Origin: Syngnathus acus
Lineage: Eukaryota > Chordata > Actinopteri > Syngnathiformes > Syngnathidae
Direction: 5' to 3'
Assembly: GCF_901709675.1 (NCBI RefSeq)
Contig: NC_051095.1
Location: 23,883,956 to 23,947,955 of the forward strand
Length of the DNA: 64,000 bases
Under the pieces are notes generated by a model. The model saw nothing but the letters and a program-made list of their open reading frames with translations, was not told where the DNA came from and did not search any database. The translations under genes were made by a program, and so were the position numbers. Position 1 is the stretch's first letter; the number at the start of each line of letters is the position of its first letter. Below are positions 47,101-58,500 of this stretch, piece after piece.

Positions 47101-50100
47101 TACCCTTTAGCAAGACACCTAAACAACTCACCCCTAACCCCGATTCATGGCTGATGTTGTGATACCCTTTAGCAAGGCACCTAAACCACCCACCCAACCC
47201 CATTCAATCCTGTGCCATTTGAACTCCTGACATGAAAAATAGTCATTATACCACTGCAACAGTTTCACCGGTCAGTCAATCCAATGAGCAGGAATACTAT
47301 CGCTCTTGTAATCTGTCACAGACCATATTCTGTGTTCTATTTCACTCCAAATATAATGATAATTTTCCCTTCGCAATCACTGGACTGCCGTGTGTTCAAG
47401 TCAACTTGACTTGGTCTGGTGTCTGCACAAAATTTTAGTAATGGATGTATTGCTAATGCTACGTGGGCAGGCTGTGCAAACCTCACTTGCATTTTGATGC
47501 TTTCCACATCATCATTTGGATGGTACTTTGTTCAAATGATTGCAATTGTCCCTGTTATTAAGGACATAACTTGCACAATGGCTCTATTTACTCCACATCA
47601 CTTTGGAGATACTGCCACACAAGGAAAAATAGCTTCATCTTTGACTGAAAAGGTCAACTGTTTGGCTGCTGTCATGCACATTATCGCCATGTCTGATGGC
47701 GTAAATAGGCTCACAGCTGTTCCCCGTAATATCACTATTTCTGTCATGTAATCACCCGGCACTATGTACTATATTGTGGTCTTTGGGAGGCAATCACTGG
47801 GGTGGTGGGGTGGAGTGGAGTGCGGCGCTGTTGTATAGTCTCCATTCATAAATAAATCAGATTGTATTATATTGCCGTAATTTTCGGACTAAAAGTCGCT
47901 CCGGAATATAGGTTGCATTAGCCATAAAATGCCCAATAACGTGAAAAAAAACATATGTCGCTCCGGAGTATAAGTCGCATTTTGGGGGGAAATTTATTCG
48001 ACAAAATCCAACACCAAGAACAGACATGAACGAGCAACAACAGGCTAAACGATAGGTATGCTAACGTGACAAACACAAACGAAGAGCTGAGAACGGGCCT
48101 GACGTAACATTCAGAGTTATTAAAAAAAACTATTACATAAATAACACGTTTATAAAACCATCTGTGTCACTCCAATTCATTAAATCCATCGATCGTCCTT
48201 TGTCAACAATGGGTGCGCGCCGCTGACGGCGCTTGCACTTCAAAATATTCCACAGGCCCATATAACGATATATAAATTAGATATCAAATAACTACCGTTT
48301 TTTTTCATGTATAATGCGCCCCCATGTATAATACGCACCCTACAAATGGCATGTCGATGCTGGAAAAAAGCCTGTAGCCGTGTATAATACGCACCCAAAT
48401 TTTGACTCCTACTTAAGTCCGTAAACGTAAAATTATTTCAGAAAAAAGATCATCTTTGGGAACAACCGGATGTTATTCTGCCGGTCAGTATCACTGCGCA
48501 TGCGCTAGCAAACTCGATAGCGGAGAAATGTTTCAGATTTGTGTAGGGTACATTGTGACAGCAAACGAGCAGGTGATCGAGCAAGCGTCTGATACGAGAG
48601 CATTGTGTTCGTATGGAGCGTGTTTGAAGTGAACAGCAGAGAGGAAAGGAACAAGGCAAAGTGTTGTGAAATAAAATATTACCTGTAATACGCATTTAGG
48701 TTTAGAACTGAACTCTCGCTCTTTAGTATATAGCTGACGTGTCTTGCGCATCCGTTCTGCGCATCTGTAATGGCGGCCTCCGTATGATATCCGGTTTGCG
48801 ATGGAGATTAAAAAACAATATTTGACAATAACACATCATCAAGGATTGCACCATCGCATCAAGCGATGTGTCGTCAATTATGAATTTTACTGACTAAGTG
48901 TGTTGGGCAGGATGGCTGAATGCGATGCGCGATTGACAACAAACAAGAAGAAAGGTGATTTCAAGTTTTATTTCGAGGGAGATTTTCTTCAAAAATTGTT
49001 GTACCCATGTATAATACGCACCCAAGATTTTAGGACAATAAATTAGTTAAATTTTGCGCATTATACATGGAAAAAAACGGTATTATATAAGCAATAATAT
49101 TATCAAACCATGTGTGCACTCTAAATCATTAAATCCATCGATCAAATTCCTCGTCCTTTGTCAACAACGCCGCGCGTGCGCCCTGACGTCAGCCTCGTCG
49201 TTATTCCACAGATCTAGTATATAACTATATTGTAGCGTTAACAAAGTACAAGGAAAGACGTGGGTTTGGTAAACGGCTCTTTATTTAACAAAACAAACTT
49301 CCAGGCGTGTGGCGGCGTGGACTTCCAGCCACGGAGGTGGAAGAGAGATCCATAGAATAGGACCGGGCGTGCGTAAAAGCCATGACCGAGCCCCATCCAC
49401 TGTCCCCGGACAGCCACCCGGCCGAGCGCCGGCCCCCGACTTCTATCCACGGAGGTGAAAGAGAGCTCCGTAGAGTAGGACCGAGCGTGCGTAAAAGCCA
49501 TAATAGTTTTTCAAACCTTCTGTGTCACTCCCTAATCCTTAAATCCTTCAAACTCTTCGTCCTCCGTGTCACTTAGAAACAAAACCGCTCATGATGCCGG
49601 TAGTACGTGGGGCCCTTCGTCATCTTCGTCTTCCCGTGATCAATCTTTGTCCTTTTTGTAAACAACCGCCGCGCCGCGCTGCTAACTTCACTTGAAATTC
49701 AAATTACAGTAATCCCTTGCTACATCGCGGTTCGTTTATCGCGGTTTCACTTTTTATTTTGAAAATTTTTGAAAAGATTCACATATAAGTCGCTCCTCAT
49801 TATAAGTCGCCCACCCAAACTATGAAAAAAAACGCGATTTATAGTCCGAAAATTACGGTGATGATAATGTATCATTTTTATTTTATCCATCTCTCCATGA
49901 CCCAGTACCAAATCGGCCGTGGATCGCTGGTTGTAGACCACTAATATATTGTGCTATTGTTGTTCATACTCAAAAGGTACCAAAAAGTGTGGAAGTCTGT
50001 TTTGGTGCCCATTAAAAGTTTTGGTAATAGTGTCTGTCTTTTTTTTATAGTACAGTGATCCCTCGCTACTTCGCGTTTCGTTTATCGCGGCTTCACTACA

Positions 50101-52493
50101 TCGCGGATTTTCTTTCCAAATTAAAAAAACATTTAAAAGTCAAAATAAAACTTCTAAATTAAGGAAACTTGTCTAAACTTTAGGACAATATAGTATTGCT
50201 CCAAATGTTCGTTTACATTCCTTTAGAAGTCCGTTTTCGCGTGTTAGCACGATCGCGAATTAGCATCTTTTCGCTAACTCGTTAGCCTGCCCAGTATTTC
50301 TTGTTGGTGACCGTACTTCGCGGATTTCTCTTGTCGCGGGTGGTTGTGGGAACCAATTATCCGCGATAAACAAGTGATTACTGTATTTTGATTTCATGGG
50401 ACCACATTTAAACTAAAATGAACATATCATAATGACACCAATTATATGGCATGGGAGAATGAAATTTTTCCAAAACACTACATGTTCGGCCGTAATAAGG
50501 TCGCATTCAGAGTAGAGATGCACCGATCCGACTTTTTCAGTTTCGATACCGATACCGATGCCGTGGTTTTGCGTATCGGTCGATACGCGATACCGATCCG
50601 ATATTATGGTTGACTTAACAAGCTACATACCTCTACATGTGGAACAGAAAAGACTAGAGGCAATGGCATCAGGCATGACTACACAGTTCTTTGCTCTAAA
50701 TGCTCATTTAAGCAGCAATGAGAAGTGCTCCCTGAAAACAAGCTCTGCGCAAAAAAACACCAAAAAAAAACCATTCAAAATTATTTCTAAATACTGAAAG
50801 TGCAGAGTGGAATTAAAAATAAAATATAGCATCGGGACAAGAGAATAAACAAGTGACTTGGTCAAATACAATAATCAAGCAATGTAAACATGTCTCTACA
50901 TAGTTGTGAAGCTCATGGCATCTACATCTCTTAATTCTTGTGACAAGTGTTCGCACACTTTCTCATACATTTCTGACAGTGCGGTCTCAGAAAAATACTT
51001 GCGCGATGGCAAATTGTACCGTGGCTCCAGGTGCTCAAGTAAACGTCGGAAGCCCTCGTTTTCAACAACACTCATCGGTTGTCCATCCAAAACCATAAAT
51101 TCCAGCACTTTCTCAGTAATTCTCATAGCTTTTGCGCTATTGCCTGGGAATTTCTCCCGTCTTTGCAGTGCATCTGCTAACGTTAACTGCTGTGTAGGTC
51201 CACCTCCCGCTCCCTTTGATCTGCTCAACTGCTGGAACTCCTGGTGCTCCGTTGCGTGGTGTTTCTGGAGATGCTTAATTAAATTGGTAGTACTATAACT
51301 GGCAGTACTACCACCACCCCTGGCAACATTGGCTTTGCAGATATCACAAACTGCCATCGAGCTAGTTGGCGTGTTCAGTTTAAAGTACCTCCACACAGCT
51401 GACTCTTTCGTTCGCTCCATGTTTGCGTTTGTTAAGAAAACTCTCGTGGCATGCGGCACACGTGCTGCTGACATATGACGTAGCCCGCGTCCCAATAGAT
51501 TAAGGAAAGGATCGGCTCACAGAACGGCTGCATTTTCCGATACCCGATCCATCTATTTTGTTGATATCGGGGCCGATATCCGATCCAGATATCGGATCGG
51601 TGCATCTCTAATTCAGAGGTTTCCGGAATAAATTGCGGACAATTCGGAACACTTGGCTGCTCAGTTTCTCATAATAATTCCTTTAATGTCATTGCTGTTT
51701 ATCTATTTTCTTTAAAACCACATTGACTGTCTGACAGTAAATTATGTTTTTCAATGAAAATGTCCACCATTTTTTGTTAAATAGCCACTGTTTTTATTAC
51801 TTTCAAAAGTCTTTGGACTATTTCAAAACTGTTATCAACAGAAAATCTGTCCTTTCCCTTTTCTCTCTTCTTTTTACATAATAACGCTGACTAGCTTCAT
51901 ATTGTGGAACACTAGATTCTCCCAATCCAAGGTTGCCACCCAAACCTCTGCAGAAAAAAACCAACTAAACAAACAATATGAAACTGTAATAATAGTATGG
52001 AACACAGTGTAGGCATTAAATAAAATGTTGTCTTCTGGACAGGAAGTGTAAATGTAAATGCACAATAAATGTAATTATTATGAAATGAGAATATGATGTT
52101 TTTTCTCTTATATGCTGCCATGGCACTTATCCAAACTACCACTTGGGAACCAATTTTTTTTATTTTGTCACACTGTCACTTGAATCATGAAGTGTGAATC
52201 TAGTCTAAGCAACCATTTTTCATTTGTTCATTATACTCATTCATGTTTTATGCAATTATAGAGGTTGTAACTTGTAATTGAAATCCAAGCATAATAATAG
52301 TCAGACAAAAATATACACAGGCAGTCTCAAGCACACGTGCACACAAACACAGTCTGAGTTTGTTTGTTATGTGTGTCAGTCAGCGCTGGGTTTCCCTCTT
52401 AAGTGAACTTGCATCATGTTACCAAAGCAACTGCATTTGCATGATGCAATGAAAGGCAACGTAAAAAAGCCACACACACATGTGCACGCACAC

Positions 52494-52524
<31 letters not shown>

Positions 52525-55500
52525 GCTGTCTGGCAATTGCCATTGGATTGATGAATGTTTTTGTCATTTCTTCAACCTGAGTGACAATTTCACATTTCTG
52601 ACATGCACTCGTGATAATTACCATTAATGTAATGATTGATTGTACTGCTGAAACTTGTAAAATATAAGTACTGTATTAGATTAGTTTATAATAATTTGTG
52701 ACATTTGCTGATGCCTTAATCTGGTATTCAGTTCAAGTACAGGTAGTAACCGGTAGCTTTGACCTTTAACATATTCAGACAAGAAACCGGTCTAGAAATC
52801 TAAAATTCAACTTTATTATGTTCACTGTGCAAATGAGTATTATTACGGTAGACATAATTTCATCTCAGCCGCTAAACTAAGAGTGGGATGTGTACAATCG
52901 TCTTATTTTTGCGGAGAATGCAAAATGATGAAAAGTCGTTGCGTGTATGTGGGCGTGTACCTCGTAGTTGCATGCATGCATACGCACTGCAGCAGCAGCT
53001 TGTCTGTGTGCATCAAGTTGCATCATACTGCCTGGGCCAAGTGGCTGCTGTGATGTAAGTGTCAGTAATACCACCAGACTGATAAAGGAAGAGAGAGCGT
53101 AGATAGTCAGCGAGATAAAGAAGTTAGAGGGAGACAGTGATTTGGAGGAGCATTAAGGCCTATAAATAATTGCTGTATTTTCTGAGCACATGATTGATTG
53201 TACGTCATTTTAACATTCCCCCAAACGCATACATGTCAAAGACAACAGTTGTAGATGAACTCATCAGCTAACTCATTTTATAAGTTTATTAATTGTGTAC
53301 ATAATGTTCAAAAACAGTCAAAGGACAACCCCCCGGTCCTCCAACTGAGTCATGTTTTGACTGGAATTTTGTCCGTACATACATACTACTTACTAGTGCC
53401 AGCATTGAAATCCCAAAATCAATGCCCACATCATCAGTTAAGCTAGTTGCTCAGTCTACAGTTTATCAGGATTTTTTGCAGTTTGTTTGTTGTTTTTTTG
53501 AATATATAATCTAAAATATACAATGGCTATAATGTGGTGAATGGTGGCTTACAGACACGGGCCTTCTCTCAGCTGTGTAGTTGTTGCCGCTGTTGAAGTG
53601 GCAAACAAATTCTTTCAAGCCAGCTAGCTACAAGCGTTGTCTGACTTGCTCACAATATTCAGGTTTTTGTCAGTGTCCAACAGTTGTTCTTTCCCAGCTT
53701 CACATGATTTGTCCTACTTCATTACCAGTGAACCAATCAGAGGACGGTGCCTTCTAGATGTTTTTTTTTTATTTATTTATTTTTTTATAAATATTCAATC
53801 TGAAATCTGACTGGTTCAGATTGGTTTGGAAAAAAAACAAAAAAAAACAGACATTTCAACTGTGGGTATTGGGCATCGGCTAACAATCCTAAATCAGGAG
53901 GCTCTGTGAAGTTTACATTGATTGGCAACACAAACATTTTTAATCTGATAGGACAAAGAAAATGGAAACTGGTAAGCCTATACACATGCTATGAAATGAA
54001 GACAAGACTGTTGGAATAAAATGTATGCAATTTCGGTTTTAAATGCAGGGCATTGTTTTTGCTCATGTTTAGACCAAAAGGCCTTACACACCACTGTAAA
54101 AATTCCCACACACCCTTGTTCAAATGCCAGGTTTTTGTAATGTAAAAAAACGAGACAAGATTAATCGGCAAAAAAAATCCACAATTGATATGACCTACAA
54201 CCTGAATGACTTGACTGAGGAAAACAAAGAAATATTTTCAACAGTAAGTAAAATATTCAGTAGTTCAAGTGTGTACATAGAGGATGTCTTTTTTTCCAGG
54301 ATTAAACACACATTCAAACTCATATTAAATGGGAATCAGCACAAACCTGCCACCATTTAATTTGACTGATTAACCCCAAACAAGTCAGCTATTCTATCAG
54401 GCTTTTTATTTTTTTATTTATCTATTGATTTGTTTCTTTATTTGCTTTCTAACATCAACCTGGGGGTTATGTACTAACCATGACTTGTAATTGGAACTGT
54501 TCATAAGTCCCTTCCCCTTGACAAAAGCCCACACTCCAGGTAAAGAAATACCCAAAAGTATGACGCTGCCACCACAATGGTTCTCTGTAAGTTTTGTATT
54601 CTTTGATACTTCTGTATATTTGTGTTGTACAAACCAAGGAGAGCATGCAAGTATAGTACAACAAAAACAGCTTTTTAATTGAATCTGTGTGAATTGCCCC
54701 TTGTCCAACTAATTCTTGTTTGTAACTTTTCTCAGGTGTTCCTACACCAACAGAGGAGGTCCTGCACCACACACTCAACATGTTGGTCCGTGAACGCAAG
54801 ATCTACCCAACACCTGACGGATATTTTATTGTAACTCCTCAAACTTACTTCATCACTCCAAGCCTAATCCGAACCAGCTCCAAGTGGTACCACTTAGATG
54901 AGCGATCTGCTGAGCGGCACCAACAGCAGCAACAACAGCAGAATCAGCAGCAGAATCAGCAGACACAGTGCACCTCCCCTCTCTCTGGCACCATCACCGC
55001 ATCCACATCAGGCGGTGTGCGAGATAGAAGTCATCCAAAATCCAACCAGAACCACAGCGGGGGTGGGGGTGGCGCAGTCGTGGATACCTTTTATAATAAC
55101 ACCTATCGTGGAGACGACCCCCCCAGTCACCATACTACTCTGCAGCTCAGATCCCCCAAAGACCACCGGGAGGCATATTCATCGCCACACTCTCCCCAGT
55201 CACCTCCTCAGGCAGCGGCAGGCAACACAGAAAAAAGCCGCAGTACCCTCGGGTTCCCCTTCAAGACGGACACGCTCACAAAGCATCGTGGAGGAGGCGG
55301 AGGAGGGACCGGTGAGCTCGAGAAGCAACCGGTAAGTGGTACAGCAAGTCGTAAGTTCGGTTTGAAGCTCTTCCGTCTCAGCTTTAAGAAGGACAAGACC
55401 AAGCAGCTAGCCACCTTCTCTGCACAGTTCCCCCCTGAGGAGTGGCCCCTCCGTGATGAAGAGGCACCCAGCCAGCTCCCGCGTCATATAGAAATAGAGA

Positions 55501-58500
55501 TTATCCGCAGAATTAACCCCGATCTCACAGTAGAAAACCTTGCTCGGCACACAGCAGTCATGAAACGTCTTGAAGAGGAGCGTGCGCAGAGGAGCAAAGC
55601 ATCGTCAGCCAATCACAGTTCAAGAAGCAGAAGAAGTGGTGGAAGGCATAGGAAGCAGTCTCAGACGAAACTTAGCCGCTCACATAGTAAGACAAGGGTG
55701 TCTCGGGGTGAGCATAGCGAGAGTTCCCATTTGGAACTAACCGACAGGGACTACAGAGCTTACTCATCGTCACTGGCTCGGTCACCGAGGGAACATGCTT
55801 TGGCTATGGATCGGCAGCGGACACGTCTTCATTTGGCACATAGCAACCCTAACATCCTTGACTCTTCCCACCTACCTGTCACACCAGAATGGGACGTGTC
55901 CGGAGAGCTTGCTAAACGACGGACAGAAATGCCTTTCCCTGAGCCGAGCCATGGCCCATCGGCGCACCACTCCAAAGTCCACCGTTCGCACTCACACACG
56001 CAGGAAAGGAAGTCTAGAAATGAACGCAGCGATAAAGCCAAGGAACGCTCCAGATCCATGGAAAATTCAAAAGGACCTCTTGGAACTGGTTTAATTGGAC
56101 CACCCGGTTACTACGACGATCGAAGTCGTTACTATACTGATGATGGAACCTTACGAGCCAATCAGAGCTCATGCCACTACCCTCACGCCACTGCTCCCTC
56201 GGCTAAGCTCCCTGGGGAGTCACTAGTGTTAGATGGTGGCAGGAGTTTAGAGAAATGTAAGAGTCGGGACAGTCTGCCAGCATACTCTCCTAAAACACAG
56301 CACAACTCTATCCCTCCAGACGGCTACTTCCAGTGCTCCGGATCTTCTGAGGCTATACTCACAGCTCCAAGCCCACTGGGAACTCTTGGCAAAAGTAGCC
56401 AAGATGGGTTGAAATTGGGCTGCACTGACAGGCAAACAGAAAGACAAACACCAGAAGTGAAGGAAGACTTCTCAAAAGTGGGACCTAAAGGTGGCAGCCT
56501 GCCTCCAATACCTCTCTCGGTGCCAGATCCTCCTGTTTTGAACGCGCGACCTCCCCACAGTGCCTCCTGTGGTCAAGAAAAACGTAAGGAGATTTTTAGT
56601 AAAGATACACTCTTCAAACCACCTCCGAGCCTTCCTTTACCAGGATACAGCTCCTTGAGGAAAACCCCTGTTCTTGCCTCCTCCACTCTGTCTTCATCCT
56701 GCGATGCACTTGATTCCCAGGAGGCCTTTGATGCTCCCAAACCTCTGGTTGCGACTCCCTCTGCTCCCATACAGGGGAGCGAGCCCACAACCAGTGCTGC
56801 AGAGGCCTCCTTTGACTATTACAATGTTTCAGATGATGACGAACTTGAGGAGGGAGGAACTAAAAGCAGAGGAGAGGATGGCAAAACCGGTGGAGGAGTT
56901 GTTGGAATGGGAGGTGGTGGAGCAGGCACCATGCAGTGGTTGTTGGAGAGAGAGAAGGAGAGGGATCTACAAAGAAGGTTTGAAAGAACCCTTACTTTCC
57001 CTGGTGCTAAAGAGAACCTTCCAGAACCCAGCCAGAACCAGCAGTCGGTGCATTCTGTCAGACTGGACAGCATGGACTCCAGCTCAGTTACTGTTGACAG
57101 TGGATTCAACTCGCCAAGGTAAGTATTGGTGTACCCCAGGTATAAATTTGTGTTTATGTGCATGTAGAAGCCAAGGAAAGAAAAGAAAATGTCCAAAAGG
57201 CATCCAATTACAGATTAATTAATTTTCTCAAAAGACGTGGTGCGCTTTTTAATAAGGTGCGCCTTTTGTGTGGACCAAATTCCAAAATCTGTAAAGTTGT
57301 TTTATGTGGCTTCCATTTTACACAGGCGTACTATGAAGACGTGATGAACCAATCAGAGGACATTATGTTGTACGTATATGGGGGCAAAAAAACACATAGA
57401 GTACGTAGTACCTCCGCCGCCATTGATAAATAAATATTACTGTTTTTGCAAACCTGTAAACTTGTTTTGTGTGGCTTCCGCAACAGAGACAAAATATACA
57501 GGCGTAATATGTAGCCCCGATGAACCAATCAGAAGACATTACGTTTTACGTAGATCGGGTCGGTAAGCCAATCAGAGGACTGCACGAAACACGTTGAGTA
57601 CGTACCTCCGCCGCCATTGATAAATAAATACTACCATCCTTTGTGCCAAGAAAACAGCATTAAGACCCTCTTAAATGGCATAGACAAAGAGACATGCTTA
57701 CGAGGCATAATTAGAGCTTTCTGGAAAGCCAGGATCATTGCAGAAGAGCAACGACGTGACAATGACGAGAGGCAACTTGGCATGTTTAATGGCGAACTTG
57801 CCCAACTGTTTAATTTGGATACAGAAAATGAGGACTTGGACGGATTTGCGCATGAATATCGATTAACAATAATGTGAGTACAGTAGAGTACATGGTTAAA
57901 CAGTAGAATAAAGTACAACCGAACTCGCTGTCTTGCTCCCGTGACATTTTTTGGTTGTTTACCGTAAGTCATGGCATGCATGGGCCCTATAATGCAGTGC
58001 GCCCTATGTGTGGATTAAATACAAAATAGATCCCTCAATTGAGTCTGCGCCTTTTAACCCGAAGCGCCTTATAGTGCGGAAAATACAGTACCTATAATAT
58101 GTAAAAAAATATATTTCCATCATTTACACTTTCAAAATAACCAAGTAATGGCATCTGCACAAGTTTGGGCACCCTGCAAAGTTCATACCGCACTTCCCCT
58201 GTTGGAAAACCGAGATATGATGATGTCATGGATTGTTTTCAAGCATTGTCTGAAAAGACGAGATGATGTCAATCTGAATGGTTTCAAATGCCCAGACTCA
58301 TTTGAGCTTGCCCCAACAATCGGTACCAATTTTCTTGAATCACTAAAACTGAAAATAATGCTCACAAAGTAGGAGGCTACGATATAACAAACTATTTGTA
58401 ATGTAATTACTGTAAGAAATGGCAGCCACCAAGGACAGTAATGTCAGATCAAGAATAAAAAAACAAGAAAAATATCAGACAGAACAGCTTTCATTTATAT

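Noticed and set aside
47419-47751. 110-codon open frame with Cys-rich and hydrophobic stretches
   Set aside because: No signal peptide logic, domain or splice sites could be argued. Probably chance.
54898-55335. 145-codon overlapping open frame in the stox2 main exon
   Set aside because: It is a different frame over a clearly conserved STOX2 frame, with composition explained by repetitive CAG/CAC codons. Shadow.
56674-57222. 182-codon overlapping open frame running past the stox2 donor
   Set aside because: Alternative-frame shadow of the conserved C-terminal STOX2 blocks that continues into intron.
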